Shown: positions 17,229 through 27,647, numbered from the stretch's first letter. The stretch is 64,000 nucleotides of DNA from JAPLKB01 sp964429485 (GCA_964429485.1 CAYSBW010000004.1:31274-95273); one strand, 5' to 3'. The notes: generated from the letters alone by a model not told the origin. Numbers and translations are program-made.

Positions 17229-18173
17229 ATGGATAAAATAAAAATAGGCATAAGCTCCTGCCTTCTCGGGCATAAGGTACGTTATGATGGAGGACACAAA
17301 CATAACCATTATATTACAGATACAGTTGGTCAGTTTTTTCAATGGGTTCCGGTATGTCCTGAAGTAGAGTGCGGTCTTTCTGTTCCGAGGGAAGCAATGC
17401 ACCTCAAGGGAGATCCTGAATCGCCCCGTCTTGTAACAATAAAAACAGGTATTGAATACACGGAAAAAATGAAAAAATGGTCTGAGCAAAAACTGGATGA
17501 ACTCTCTGAAAAAGAACTCTGCGGATTTATATTTAAAAGCCGATCACCAAGTTCAGGTATGCAAGGCATAAAAATTTACACTGAAAAAGGAATATCCTCA
17601 AAAAAAGGGGTGGGCATATTTGCCGCCTCTTTTATGAAAAGGTTTCCATTGTATCCGGTAGAGGATGATGGCAGGCTCAATGACAGCAAGATCAGGGAAA
17701 ACTTCATTGAAAGAATATTTGTATTTAACAGATGGCGTGAATTTATTAAGAGGGGTGGTTCTTATGGGGATTTGATTAATTTCCACACAGCTCACAAGCT
17801 TCTGATTCTCTCACACAGTCCGAAACACTATACAATACTCGGCCGTATGATAGCCAACCGCAAAGAACATGCCGACAGAATTAACGATATTTACATCATG
17901 ATTATTATGGAAAGTCTTCGCCTTATTGCAACAACGAAAAAAAACACCAATGTTTTACAGCATATTGCAGGCTATTTTAAAAAACAATTATCCTCTGATG
18001 AAAAACAGGAACTCTCTGAAATTATAGGACAATACCATAAAAATCTCATACCTCTAATAGTGCCTGTTTCACTTATAAACCATTACGTGCGCAAATACAA
18101 TGAGCCCTATCTGAAAGGACAATATTATTTAAATCCCCACCCCCTCGAACTGATGTTAAGAAATCACGTTTAA
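17229..18173 (+). CDS. DUF523/DUF1722 fusion protein (YbgA-type)
   Basis: A 314-aa two-domain protein. DUF523 (about 1-140) begins IKIGISSCLLGHKVRYDGG and includes VCPEVECGLSVPREAMHL and KSRSPSSGMQGIKIY; its conserved cysteines suggest a metal or sulfur role. DUF1722 (about 185-305) includes FHTAHKLLILSHSPKHYTILGRMIA. It is a common fusion in Proteobacteria with no firm function; some relatives are linked to 2-thiouracil removal. ATG 17229 follows AGAGAGG. Confidence 0.9.
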   Translation: MDKIKIGISSCLLGHKVRYDGGHKHNHYITDTVGQFFQWVPVCPEVECGLSVPREAMHLKGDPESPRLVTIKTGIEYTEKMKKWSEQKLDELSEKELCGFIFKSRSPSSGMQGIKIYTEKGISSKKGVGIFAASFMKRFPLYPVEDDGRLNDSKIRENFIERIFVFNRWREFIKRGGSYGDLINFHTAHKLLILSHSPKHYTILGRMIANRKEHADRINDIYIMIIMESLRLIATTKKNTNVLQHIAGYFKKQLSSDEKQELSEIIGQYHKNLIPLIVPVSLINHYVRKYNEPYLKGQYYLNPHPLELMLRNHV

Positions 18174-18195
18174 AGTTTTCATTGTCCTGATTCTA

Positions 18196-18362
18196 CTATC
18201 TCATCTCTTCCAGACTCCAGAGTGTTTCTCCAAAAGAATGAAAGGTTCTATCAAACTGTAGTTCTATCCGTACCTGTCCATCCAGTCTGTGTGGCATACC
18301 CAACCTGATTGTTTCTTCATGTCTTTTCCATTCCGTTAATCTTAACCCAAGTTCATAGTCTC
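18196..18362 (-). pseudogene. Unidentified gene fragment (3' end)
   Basis: The complement reads about 54 codons of protein-like sequence (LRLTEWKRHEETIRLGM ... FGETLWSLEEMR, then TAG) directly after an in-frame stop. It has no start codon context. It could be the tail of the element below or a separate decayed gene; I do not recognise it. Confidence 0.35.
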
Positions 18363-18494
18363 AAAAATAAAGTTCTGTAGAATAAGTTGGTTGTATGTAA
18401 TAAATTTCTGTTCAGTCACTACAGATTTTAAAGGATGGTTTTTATGGTTTTGCCGGGATGATGTTCTTTGTGTTTTTTTCAGCTATGTAACTGA

Positions 18495-18850
18495 TGTTGC
18501 CAGATTATTGTTTTTTCAACAGTAATTTCATAACATAGTACAATTCTTTTGTATCTCTCTTTGAGACGACCTGTCTTCTCCAGAACTTTATTGTAGTTTT
18601 TGGTCCCACGTTTTTATATTAACCTTTGCAAGTTCTTCTTCGAATCTTTTTTCAAACCAGTTCTGTATCCCTGTCTCCTTTATCTCCTTGTCGGTTGAGT
18701 AACATATAAGCATTACCTCATCATCGGCCTGCGCGGATATATCTGTGGTTATCCTCCCGGACAGTGACCATCTCAGGGAGACAATGAACTCGGGGTAAGA
18801 CGGATTGGGAGAAAATATTGTCCATTGTTCTATGGATTGTAAAGATTCAG
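18495..18850 (-). pseudogene. Decayed transposase-like gene (IS1634/IS4-type guess)
   Basis: The complement carries two protein-like frames joined by a frameshift near 18590. The first includes QADDEVMLICYSTDKEIKE and WFEKRFEEELAKV and ends in a stop; the second reads YNKVLEKTGRLKERYKRI and LCYEITVE. The pattern (RFEEEL..., GRLKERY, YEIxVE) resembles the linker region of IS1634-family DDE transposases. No start, catalytic triad or terminal repeats are intact. Family assignment is tentative. Confidence 0.4.
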
Positions 18851-18870
18851 GGATTTATGATTATTTGTAC

Positions 18871-18917
18871 AGTACAGGTCATGTATTGCTCTCAATAAAG
18901 GATGTATGACCTGTACT
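18871..18917. repeat. 12-bp inverted repeat with 23-base loop
   Basis: AGTACAGGTCAT (18871-18882) and ATGACCTGTACT (18906-18917) are perfect complements. It may be a relic of a mobile-element end or a transcript hairpin. It lies beside the transposase remnant, with no gene within 130 bp. Confidence 0.5.
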
Positions 18918-19055
18918 TAATCAATTCATATATTTTTCTGCTGACTTCCAAGAGATTCCGGAAAATTATCAAAACTCAATCATTTACAGCATGATCAACT
19001 TTTTCCGGAATCTGTTTGCAACATTTTGTAGATGCACATTTGTGCTGCTTTTTTC

Positions 19056-19313
19056 TCATTCCTTGATAAGCCCTTTGCTTACACCAAAAGGGTACACAGG
19101 GAATGTCTCAAATGCCATGATATCCATCCATTCCGATCTGCTTGCAACCAGCCCCTTTGCATCGGTATCAACCACGTTGATTGCGCGACAGCCCTGAAGG
19201 TCTATAAACTCATAAATTACCTTAACACCTTCAGGCCATTTCCATTTTTCTCTGCGTTTTCTTACTTCCTTTTCATCCTCGGTATTCCATGTACAAATGT
19301 TCATAAAAAACAT
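19056..19313 (-). CDS. Small DUF3303-like protein
   Basis: An 85-aa protein beginning MFFMNICTWNTEDEKEVRKR at ATG 19313, seven bases after AGGAGGT, which decides the start against the longer frame. It resembles the ferredoxin-like dimeric DUF3303 family: an edge strand MxFxxxxTW, a helix with charged residues, EGVKVIYEFIDLQGCRAI, and a closing SEWMDIMAFETFPV. Function unknown. The overlapping plus-strand frames here are antisense shadows. It lies between decayed DNA and the ABC-F gene. Confidence 0.7.
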   Translation of the reverse strand: MFFMNICTWNTEDEKEVRKRREKWKWPEGVKVIYEFIDLQGCRAINVVDTDAKGLVASRSEWMDIMAFETFPVYPFGVSKGLIKE

Positions 19314-19771
19314 ATTACACCTCCTTTTTGTTTGTTTATAAACATCCATGATATCAGGAAAAATGCTTCAAAACCAGTCCTCTGCCCGTTCCTGTCTTTC
19401 ATTTTAACAGAATCTCCGTATTGCCCGATGATGCCTTCCATCCAAAAAACCTGATTTCTTTTAAGTTTGAAATGCCTGTTTCAACATCGCCCTCTATATG
19501 TGAATTATAGTTAAGGTTTTAAGGTTTGTAAAGCAAGGATATATACAGCGCGCTCTTGATTGACAACACAATTATATTCCAGAGATCAACATCAGTCCTA
19601 AAAATCTCAAAATCATTAAAAATTATCATGAAATCTTCAAATCAAGCAGCATTAATCCGGATTGAAATTAAATATTTGTTAAAATCTTGTATTTCAGAGA
19701 TTCAGACAAAACCAACGATCAAAAGTAGCAAATTAAAGCATTCTCGGTTATACTGGTGCTCAACGAGCAAT
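19314..19771. other. Divergent intergenic region before uup, 458 bp
   Basis: The ABC-F frame extends upstream to 19556, but that extension has no family similarity and no ribosome-binding site, so it is treated as noncoding. A direct repeat-like GGTTTTAAGGTTTG lies at about 19515-19530. No confident promoter was found. Confidence 0.4.
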
Positions 19772-21682
19772 ATGGGATTAATACTTGTAAATAATGTTTC
19801 GCTTAATTTTGGTGGCCCTCAAATACTTGATAAAGTAACTTTTCAAATAGATGCGGGGGAGCGCATAGGCCTGCTTGGTCGCAATGGTTCAGGTAAATCA
19901 ACGCTAATGAAATTGCTGACCAATCAGATAATCCCTGATTCAGGAGAAATTGTTCGAAACAGCAATTTAAAAATTGCTTTGCTTGAACAGGATGTACCTG
20001 ATGATATTCCGGGGACCATCTATAATGTAGTCGCATCCGGCGGACAACAACATGTTGAACTTCTACGAGAATACCACAGCCTTAGTGCTGAGATTGCTGT
20101 CAGCAGCGATAATATCCTGATGAAAAAACTCGAAGATGTTCAGCACCGAATAGATGCCTCAGGTGCATGGCATTACCACCAGCAGGTTGAAAGAGTAATT
20201 AAGAGGGCTGAGCTTGATGAAAATTCCCTGTTCAGAATTTTATCTGCAGGAATGAAACGCCGTGTTTTCCTGGCCAGAGCTCTGGTAAATGATCCGGATC
20301 TCCTGCTTCTTGATGAACCTACAAACCACCTTGATGTAAATACCATACTGTGGCTGGAAGATTTCCTGCTGAATTATGAAAAAACACTTATCTTCGTAAC
20401 ACATGACAGGGTTTTTCTCCAGCACCTTGCAACAAGAATTCTGGAAATTGACAGGGGACGTCTTATATCATTCACCTGCGACTACAAGACATATCTCGAA
20501 CAACGACAAGCCCTGCTTGAAACAGAAGAGAAACACTGGCATGAATTTGATAAAAAATTATCCAGGGAAGAAGTATGGATCAGACAGGGTATCAGAGCAC
20601 GCCGCACCAGAAATGAAGGCAGAGTGCAGGCATTAATAAATATGCGCAAGGAAAGGATCAAAAGGCAGGAACATACAGGGCTCTCCAGAATGGTAATCCT
20701 GGAAGCAGAAAGAAGCGGGAAAATAGTGGTAGATGCAAAAGAAATTTCATTTTCCTGGGACAATATAAAAATAATAGACAGGTTTTCTACCACCATTCTT
20801 CGAGGTGACAAAGTCGGGATTATTGGTCCAAACGGCTGCGGTAAAACAACTCTGCTAAAAATACTTTTAGGAAACCTGGAGCCCGGGCAGGGGACAATAA
20901 AACCTGGCTCCAATATCAACATAGCCTACTTTGACCAACTCCGTGCACAACTCGATGAAAATAAAACCCTGAGAGAAAATATCGGTAATGGTAATGATAC
21001 TGTAACTATAGGTAGCATTAACCGTCATGTAATAAGTTATCTTCAAGATTTTCTTTTTTCCCCCGAACGTATTATGTCGCCCGTAAGCTCACTGTCAGGA
21101 GGTGAACGCAATCGTTTACTTTTGGCAAAACTGTTTGTCATCCCTTCTAATGTTCTCGTTCTCGACGAACCAACCAATGATCTTGATACTGAAACACTTG
21201 AATTACTCGAAGAAAAACTTCTTGATTACAACGGCACCATCATGCTTGTAAGCCATGATCGTGAGTTTCTCAATAATGTTGTAACCTCCACGATAGTATT
21301 TGAGGGTAATGGAAAATTGGAGGAATATGTCGGTGGCTATGATGACTGGTTGAAACAGAAAAAATCAACAACAGAGTACCTAAAACAATTAATTCCAAAA
21401 GAACAAAAACACAAAAAAGAAAAAACCCAAAAAGAAAAAAACAAGCTATCTTTTAAAGAAAAACAGGAACTTGAATCCCTGCCTCTAACAATAGAAAATC
21501 TCGAGGAAGAAAAAAGACTACTTATGAACACCCTCAATTCCTCAGAATTCTATGCAAAACGCGATTTGAACAGGATATACGAAGTGAACAACAAGCTCAG
21601 CGCAGTGGAAAAGCAACTCGATGCCGCCTATCTCCGCTGGGATGAACTGGAAAGTATGGATATTTGCTTCAAGAATAAATAG
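19772..21682 (+). CDS. uup: ABC-F family ATPase, Uup type
   Basis: A 636-aa soluble protein with two ABC domains and no membrane part. Domain 1 has Walker A GRNGSGKST (36-44), an altered signature LSAGMKRR (157-164; Gly replaced by Ala) and LLLLDEPTNHLD (177-188). The linker (about 230-310) is a helical P-site arm. Domain 2 has GPNGCGKTT (352-360), LSGGERNR (441-448) and VLVLDEPTNDLD. The Lys/Glu-rich C-terminal coiled coil (about 545-636) is the Uup-type tail. The family acts on the ribosome or on branched DNA. ATG 19772 matches the family start MGLILVNNVSLNFG; the longer frame does not. Confidence 0.9.
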   Translation: MGLILVNNVSLNFGGPQILDKVTFQIDAGERIGLLGRNGSGKSTLMKLLTNQIIPDSGEIVRNSNLKIALLEQDVPDDIPGTIYNVVASGGQQHVELLREYHSLSAEIAVSSDNILMKKLEDVQHRIDASGAWHYHQQVERVIKRAELDENSLFRILSAGMKRRVFLARALVNDPDLLLLDEPTNHLDVNTILWLEDFLLNYEKTLIFVTHDRVFLQHLATRILEIDRGRLISFTCDYKTYLEQRQALLETEEKHWHEFDKKLSREEVWIRQGIRARRTRNEGRVQALINMRKERIKRQEHTGLSRMVILEAERSGKIVVDAKEISFSWDNIKIIDRFSTTILRGDKVGIIGPNGCGKTTLLKILLGNLEPGQGTIKPGSNINIAYFDQLRAQLDENKTLRENIGNGNDTVTIGSINRHVISYLQDFLFSPERIMSPVSSLSGGERNRLLLAKLFVIPSNVLVLDEPTNDLDTETLELLEEKLLDYNGTIMLVSHDREFLNNVVTSTIVFEGNGKLEEYVGGYDDWLKQKKSTTEYLKQLIPKEQKHKKEKTQKEKNKLSFKEKQELESLPLTIENLEEEKRLLMNTLNSSEFYAKRDLNRIYEVNNKLSAVEKQLDAAYLRWDELESMDICFKNK

Positions 21683-21713
21683 CTCAAAATAACTCCCTGT
21701 TTTATACAAGGCC

Positions 21714-24700
21714 TTATTTTACATGCTTTTCAAAAAGCTTATCCTTTGAAAAAGAAAGAAATCGGCGGTTTTTTAAATCATCAAAAAGATCGTATGCGGC
21801 TGGCACAACAACAAGAGTAAGAAGGAGTGATGTCAACAATCCGCCGATTGTGGCAAGAGCCATTGGCGAACGCGTTTCAGCTCCTTCTCCTATCCCTATG
21901 GCTATGGGCATCATACCGAAAATCATTGCAAATGTTGTCATGAGAATTGGCCGGAGTCTTACAGGTCCTGCCTGCAATAATGCATCTCTTCTTGGCATTC
22001 CTTTTGCTATCAAAACATTCGTATAATCAACAAGCAAAATGGCATTCTTCTTCACAAGCCCCATAAGGAGAATAAGCCCAATAAAACTGAACATATTCAA
22101 AGTTTTGTCGAAAATAAGCAGGGCACCGAAAGCTCCTATAAAAGAAAAAGGCATGGAAAGCAATACAGTGAAGGGATGGACAAAGCTTTCAAACTGGGCG
22201 GCAAGCACCATATAAGCCATGATAATTCCAAGAATTATGGCATATATCAGATAAGAAAATGATTCTTCCATAGTGTCAGCCTGTCCTTTGTATTTTCCTG
22301 AATACTCCGTTGTCAATACTTTTGCGGATATATTGTTAAGTTCATCTACAGCCTGTCCGAGAGGTTTTGATTCAAGGTTGGCAAAAATAGTAATGGCTCT
22401 CTGCCTGTCCACTCTGTTTATCATGCTAGAACCGCCTGCTTCCTGAAAAGTTGCAATGTTTGATAGCTGAACAAGACGCCCGTCCTTTGCCCTGACATAT
22501 AAATTTCCTATATCTTCAGGGTTTTCTCTATCTTTCTGTACCAGTCTTGCCCTTACATCATAGCGTCTTCCCTTTGCTTCATCTTTAAATTTGGTAATAT
22601 CCACTTCACCGCTGATGAGAAAATTAATCGCTTCTGCCACAGTAGCCACATCTACACCAAGATCTGCCGCCTTTTCTCTGTCAATAGTAACACGAATTTC
22701 TGGCTTTCCTGTTTCAAGAGATGAATCAGCATCAACAATTCCCGGGAGTTTGGAAAACTGGCTAAGAATATCTCTTGTATATACCTGAAGGTTATCAAGA
22801 TCCCTTCCTCTTATGCTGTATTGAATTGCCACCTGTCTTTGGCCTCCACCTATCATGGACATATCTTCAACAGAAGCTCTCAGGCCGGGTATCGTCTTAA
22901 AAGCCTTCCTGATCTCCGCCTTAATCTGGTTCTGGCTCTTCCTCCTCTCAGACTTGGGTTTAAGGTTTATCATCATATTTCCCTTATTTGCTTCTCTTGT
23001 CAAGCCTCCTCCCTGCGAATAGAGTATACTTTTTATTTCAGGAAATTGTTTTACGATATTTTCCGCCTGTTTAGACATATTGTTAACTTCATCAACAGAA
23101 TAATCAACGGGCATCTGCATCCTGATAACAAATCTGCTCTGATCTTCTGAAGGGATCAGTTCTTTCCCGATGAATTTTGTAAAGAAAAGGCTTACAAAAA
23201 AAATGGCTATTGCAATGATCAGAACGGTTTTTCTTCTATCAAGAGCAATAATAAGAACTCTTCTGTATTTCCCTTCAAGAATTTCATAAGCTTTTTCAAG
23301 CCTGTCTGAAATTTCAGTAAAAATATGGGGCTTAACTATCTTTTCGTACAGAGATGAAGGAACATTTTCCTTTGAGGAAAATGGTTTATTTTTTTTACTG
23401 TTTTTTAAGAACAGTGATGCCATCATTGGTGTAAGAGTAAAGGAAATAAACCAGGAAACCATAACTGCAAAGACAACTGTCATACCGAATTGAAAGAAAA
23501 ATCGTCCTATTATTCCTTTCATAAATGCAACAGGAATGAATATCACAATAATCGCAAGAGTTGTGGCAGACACAGCAAGCCCTATCTCTGAAGTGGCAAA
23601 AAATGATGCTTCTCTGGGCGACATACCTTCTTCTATATGCCTTTGTATATTTTCTATAACAATAATAGCATCATCGATAAGAATTCCTATTGAAAGTGAA
23701 AGGGCAAGCATCGACATATTATTGAATGTAAAGCTAAAGGCATTCATAAAGGCAAATGTAGAGACCACAGATGCAGGTATTGCCAGGGCGCTTATAATAG
23801 TTGTCCTTATATTGCGCAAAAACAAAAGTACTGCAAGGACTGCAAAAAAACCACCATATATAAGATGGTGCTGGACTTCATTTATTGAGCGTTTAATAAA
23901 TTCTGACTGGTCAAATCCGATATGCAGACTCATCCCGGCTGGCAATGTCTTTCTTATTATCTTCAGTTCCTGTTTTATTCTATCTATAACTTCAACAGTA
24001 TTGGTTCCGGACTGCTTCTGGATCCCCAAACTAACACAATTTACACCATTAAATCTTGCAATACTGCGTTTTTCCTCCATACCGTCTTCTGCACGTCCCA
24101 CATCCTTGATCTTAACAGCCACACCGCCGGAATAGCCAACAACCAGGTCATTGAACTGTTGTATAGCAGGAAATTCACCTTTGATCTTTATAGTATATTC
24201 CTTGGTGCTGCTTTCAATCCTTCCACCAGGTAACTCAACATTTTCCCTCTTTAATGCCGCCATAACATCCTGTGCAGTAATTCCACAGGACCTCAGCCTG
24301 TCATTGTCAAGCCAAATCCTGGCCTGCCTGAGACGCAAACCATACATCCTTATTGCGCCAACACCATTAATTCTCTGAAGCTGCTCCTTTAAAACCTCAT
24401 CGGCATAAGTAGAAAGTTCTCTCTGAGATTTGTCTCCGGATAGAGCAAACCACAAAACAGGGGTGGCATCAGGGTCTACCTTTTCTATGACAGGCTCTTC
24501 GATATCTGTCGGTAGTTTTTTCCTGATAATTGATACTTTCTCACGCACATCCTGGACTGCAAGATCTATGTTTCTTTCCAGAACAAACTCGACCGTTACA
24601 ACCGACATTCCTTCTGTGCTTGTAGAAGTAATTGTTTTTACACCATTTATAGTGTTGATTGACTCTTCTATCTTATCAGTAACATCAATGTCCATAATCT

Positions 24701-24869
24701 CAGAGCTTGCACCTTTGAGTTCTGTTCTAATATTCACAATGGGCAAATCGATTTTGGGGAAAAGATCAACGCCTATGCCAGGATAGCTGACAACACCGAA
24801 CACTACAAGGACAAGCACGAGCATTGTTGCAAAGACCGGACGCTTTACCGAGGTATCAGCTAACCACAT
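21714..24869 (-). CDS. RND efflux transporter permease (AcrB/MdtB-like)
   Basis: About 1051 aa, the usual length of AcrB-type inner-membrane pumps. It starts WLADTSVKRPVFATMLVLVLV (span 1) and repeats the layout of six spans and a large periplasmic loop twice. Visible family motifs are GVDLFPKIDLPIVNI, FGMTVVFAVMVSWFISFTLTPMMAS, GLILLMGLVKKNAILLVDYTN (span 10-11) and the ending GGLLTSLLLTLVVVPAAYDL. ATG 24869 is eight bases after GAGGG; GTG 24878 is an alternative. It is last in an operon with a fusion protein and a TolC-type channel. Substrate unknown. Confidence 0.95.
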   Translation of the reverse strand: MWLADTSVKRPVFATMLVLVLVVFGVVSYPGIGVDLFPKIDLPIVNIRTELKGASSEIMDIDVTDKIEESINTINGVKTITSTSTEGMSVVTVEFVLERNIDLAVQDVREKVSIIRKKLPTDIEEPVIEKVDPDATPVLWFALSGDKSQRELSTYADEVLKEQLQRINGVGAIRMYGLRLRQARIWLDNDRLRSCGITAQDVMAALKRENVELPGGRIESSTKEYTIKIKGEFPAIQQFNDLVVGYSGGVAVKIKDVGRAEDGMEEKRSIARFNGVNCVSLGIQKQSGTNTVEVIDRIKQELKIIRKTLPAGMSLHIGFDQSEFIKRSINEVQHHLIYGGFFAVLAVLLFLRNIRTTIISALAIPASVVSTFAFMNAFSFTFNNMSMLALSLSIGILIDDAIIVIENIQRHIEEGMSPREASFFATSEIGLAVSATTLAIIVIFIPVAFMKGIIGRFFFQFGMTVVFAVMVSWFISFTLTPMMASLFLKNSKKNKPFSSKENVPSSLYEKIVKPHIFTEISDRLEKAYEILEGKYRRVLIIALDRRKTVLIIAIAIFFVSLFFTKFIGKELIPSEDQSRFVIRMQMPVDYSVDEVNNMSKQAENIVKQFPEIKSILYSQGGGLTREANKGNMMINLKPKSERRKSQNQIKAEIRKAFKTIPGLRASVEDMSMIGGGQRQVAIQYSIRGRDLDNLQVYTRDILSQFSKLPGIVDADSSLETGKPEIRVTIDREKAADLGVDVATVAEAINFLISGEVDITKFKDEAKGRRYDVRARLVQKDRENPEDIGNLYVRAKDGRLVQLSNIATFQEAGGSSMINRVDRQRAITIFANLESKPLGQAVDELNNISAKVLTTEYSGKYKGQADTMEESFSYLIYAIILGIIMAYMVLAAQFESFVHPFTVLLSMPFSFIGAFGALLIFDKTLNMFSFIGLILLMGLVKKNAILLVDYTNVLIAKGMPRRDALLQAGPVRLRPILMTTFAMIFGMMPIAIGIGEGAETRSPMALATIGGLLTSLLLTLVVVPAAYDLFDDLKNRRFLSFSKDKLFEKHVK

Positions 24870-24962
24870 ATAGGCCACCCTCTTAGAGTTTTAAACTGTA
24901 AATTAAATTTGAAATTATATCTGTAATATCGGGACAAAACGAATGTATTCATCATCTGTATC

Positions 24963-26120
24963 TCAATTTCTGCCAGAGGATGAGTGTTCGTTTTTTTTCT
25001 CCTGATGATAACCTTCGCTCCCTGTCACAGATGTTGAAGCGGCAATTAAAACTTTTGAACCTTCTGATAAAGCCTGCTGACCGGCAACAACAATTTTATC
25101 TCCCGTCTTCAGTCCCTCAACAATTTCGATTACTTCTCCATATTTACTGCCAATTTTTACCTGTCTTTCCTTCGCAATATCTCCTTTAATTACAAAAACC
25201 TTCACTTCTTCCGCTTCATAGAGCAGTGAGGTTACGGGGACAACCACGGTATCTCTTTCTCCGCCTACATAGAGTATTACCTTTGCAAAAAGTCCCGGTT
25301 TCAAAATTCCATCAGGATTGGGAATCAAGGCCTCAATTTTCAGAGTCCTTGTTTTTTCATCAAGATTTGGATATACAATGCTTACTTTTCCCTTGAAATC
25401 CCTGTCAGGGAATGCATCTACTTTTAAAGTTGTTTCCAGCCCTGTTTTTAGCCTGCTCACATCCTTTTCAGGCACAGAAAAATGTAGTTTCAAGGGATTT
25501 GTCTGGATAATTACAAAAAGCTGGGTACCATTCTTTACAAAATCTCCTGCTGATACTTTTTTCTCTTTCACAAGACAGGAAATTGGGGAACATATTTTCG
25601 TTTTGCTGAGCTTATGCCTTGCAAGAGACAGAGATGCCCTTACTCTGTCTATATCTGCATCAGCAAGGGAAAGTCTGGTAGATACATCATCAAACTGCTG
25701 TTGTGTTACAAGCTCTTCTTTAAGAAGCGCTTCTTTCCGTCTGAACTCAAGCTTTATATTTTCAAGAGTTGCCTCAACCTGTTTCAGTAGGGCCTCATCC
25801 TTTTTCACTTCATGAAAATAATTTGTATCATCAATTTCAGCAAGGAGCATACCTTTTTTAACAATTGAGCCTTCATCAACCTTTACTCTTTTCAAAACCC
25901 CTTCCACTTCCGCGCTTACAAAAACTTCTTCAAAGGGCATCAAGGTGCCTGTCGCCTCAATGAAAGGCCTGAGTTGCCTTGCTTCTGCCGGTTGCACCTT
26001 TACATTAAATATCTTCTCCGGTGTTTTTTTCTCTTTATTATCACATCCCGTCAACAACAGGAGAGAAAAAGTAATAAACAAAAAACAACCCAACATGATA
26101 ATAAATTTTAAATCCTTCAT
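24963..26120 (-). CDS. RND periplasmic adaptor (membrane fusion lipoprotein)
   Basis: A 385-aa HlyD/AcrA-type adaptor. The N-terminus is a lipoprotein signal with lipobox LLTGC (Cys26), so it is probably anchored by lipid. Then come the lipoyl half-domain (GTLMPFEEVFVSAEVEGVLK, with SPISCLVKEKKVSAGDFV), a helical hairpin (about 105-170), a beta-barrel (HFSVPEKDVSRL, GKVSIVYPNLDEKTRTLKIE) and the membrane-proximal domain. The C-terminal tail is Ser/His/Lys-rich. It bridges the permease and the TolC-like channel. Confidence 0.93.
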   Translation of the reverse strand: MKDLKFIIMLGCFLFITFSLLLLTGCDNKEKKTPEKIFNVKVQPAEARQLRPFIEATGTLMPFEEVFVSAEVEGVLKRVKVDEGSIVKKGMLLAEIDDTNYFHEVKKDEALLKQVEATLENIKLEFRRKEALLKEELVTQQQFDDVSTRLSLADADIDRVRASLSLARHKLSKTKICSPISCLVKEKKVSAGDFVKNGTQLFVIIQTNPLKLHFSVPEKDVSRLKTGLETTLKVDAFPDRDFKGKVSIVYPNLDEKTRTLKIEALIPNPDGILKPGLFAKVILYVGGERDTVVVPVTSLLYEAEEVKVFVIKGDIAKERQVKIGSKYGEVIEIVEGLKTGDKIVVAGQQALSEGSKVLIAASTSVTGSEGYHQEKKNEHSSSGRN

Positions 26121-26147
26121 TGCAATGCACTTCCCCTGTAAATTTAT

Positions 26148-27536
26148 TCAGATAGACTTCTCCTTCAGCCTCACTGCAAACGTTGTCTCATTAACAGGCA
26201 GGTGGGGATTTTTTATTACTTTAAGAGAATTCAAAAGCATCCCTGCTGTACGCTTTATCATAAGGATTGATAACCGGTAATTGTAAATAGCATCGGCAAG
26301 TTGTCTTTCCGCTGTAACAAGAAGGGTGTTGGCATCCATTACATCTATGCTGTTGGCAAGACCGAATTCAAACTGCCTTGAAATTGCATTATAATTGTCC
26401 ATGGCAAATTTATAACGGTCTTCAAGAGACTGCAACACTCCTTTCTGAGTTATAAAATCAAGATAAGAACTTTCAACTTCTATATTAATTGTTTTTTTTA
26501 GATCTTCAAAAGCAAGTTCTGTTTGTCTCTTTTTTGCATTCGCTTCTTTTACCTGAGCATCTCTCAAGCCGCCTTCAAAAAAAGGAAAAATGAATTTTAA
26601 CCCGCCATAAATATTGTCCCTTATAATACTGCCTGTTTCAGGGCTTTCCTTTTTTTTCTGATAAACTCCTTCAACAGAAACTGTCGGCCAGTATGCTCCC
26701 CGGGCAACTCTAACCATGTTATCGGCTATCTTTTTTTTCAGATCAGCAGACTTCAATTCAGCACGTTCACTAGCGGCCTTTTCCTTGAGACATTGAACAT
26801 TAAGAGGTACACAACCTTCAATTATCTCTTCAGCACCATCACCTGACACCTCTGAATAATTACTGTCCATAACATCAAAATCCTCATCGATTCCTACAAT
26901 CCTCGCGAGCACAGCTTTTCTGAGTTTCATAAAATTCTCTGTTTTAATCAAATCAGACCTGGCACCGGATAATTCTGCCTCTGCTCTTAAAAGGGCGGTT
27001 TTCGTTACCTCTCCAACTTTCAGCCTTGTTGCAGCAGCATTTTTGTGCTTGGTTAATCTTTCCACGTTCGCCAGAGAAATATCTGAAATTTTTCTTGTTT
27101 TTAGATAATCATAATAGGCATTTGAAACATAAAACATATACGATTCCTGAATTGCAAAAAGATCAAATTTACTTTTTTCAATATTATCCTTTGACATTTT
27201 AAAGGCAGTAACTTCTCTGCCACTCAAAGACATCGATTGATCAAATCTCAGACCATATAAAGTTGTTTCATCAGGTTGAATAAGACTGCCGGAATCAGAT
27301 GTTTTTGAATCTTTGTATTTTGTGTAGCCGCCAGCTGTTGAAAGCTGCGGCAGCAGGAAGGATAGAGCCTTTCCCTTATCAGCCATTGCTATCTCAAGGT
27401 CCTCTGCAGATATTTTGATCTTTTCAGATCTTTCCAGAGCTATTTTACAAAGTTCATTCAAGGTATATACAGTTGTCGCAAAAGCCGGGAAACACAGAAA
27501 TAATGTGATGAAAACCGCTAAAAAATATTTCTTCAT
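26148..27536 (-). CDS. TolC-family outer-membrane efflux protein
   Basis: A 462-aa protein with a cleavable signal peptide (1-20, ending FPAFA). It has two outer-membrane-efflux repeats: YTLNELCKIALERSEKIKISAEDLEIA at the start of the first, and LKSADLKKKIADNMVRVARGAYWPTVSVEG in the second, with the family NPF/GL-type segment GGLKFIFPFFEGG. It provides the exit duct of the tripartite pump. It is the first gene of the operon; the adaptor starts 28 bases downstream. Confidence 0.93.
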   Translation of the reverse strand: MKKYFLAVFITLFLCFPAFATTVYTLNELCKIALERSEKIKISAEDLEIAMADKGKALSFLLPQLSTAGGYTKYKDSKTSDSGSLIQPDETTLYGLRFDQSMSLSGREVTAFKMSKDNIEKSKFDLFAIQESYMFYVSNAYYDYLKTRKISDISLANVERLTKHKNAAATRLKVGEVTKTALLRAEAELSGARSDLIKTENFMKLRKAVLARIVGIDEDFDVMDSNYSEVSGDGAEEIIEGCVPLNVQCLKEKAASERAELKSADLKKKIADNMVRVARGAYWPTVSVEGVYQKKKESPETGSIIRDNIYGGLKFIFPFFEGGLRDAQVKEANAKKRQTELAFEDLKKTINIEVESSYLDFITQKGVLQSLEDRYKFAMDNYNAISRQFEFGLANSIDVMDANTLLVTAERQLADAIYNYRLSILMIKRTAGMLLNSLKVIKNPHLPVNETTFAVRLKEKSI

Positions 27537-27647
27537 TTCAGCCTATTGAGACAACATATCCAATATTGGTAAATTCGTAAAAAAAGTCCATTTTTTGATA
27601 TCTTCTAAGCTTTATTAGGATTTTTATCCATTTGAACAACATTTCAG

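Noticed and set aside
18991..19454. Two plus-strand frames opposite the DUF3303 gene
   Set aside because: No ribosome-binding sites, low-complexity composition, and the minus-strand frame has a strong site and family-like sequence.
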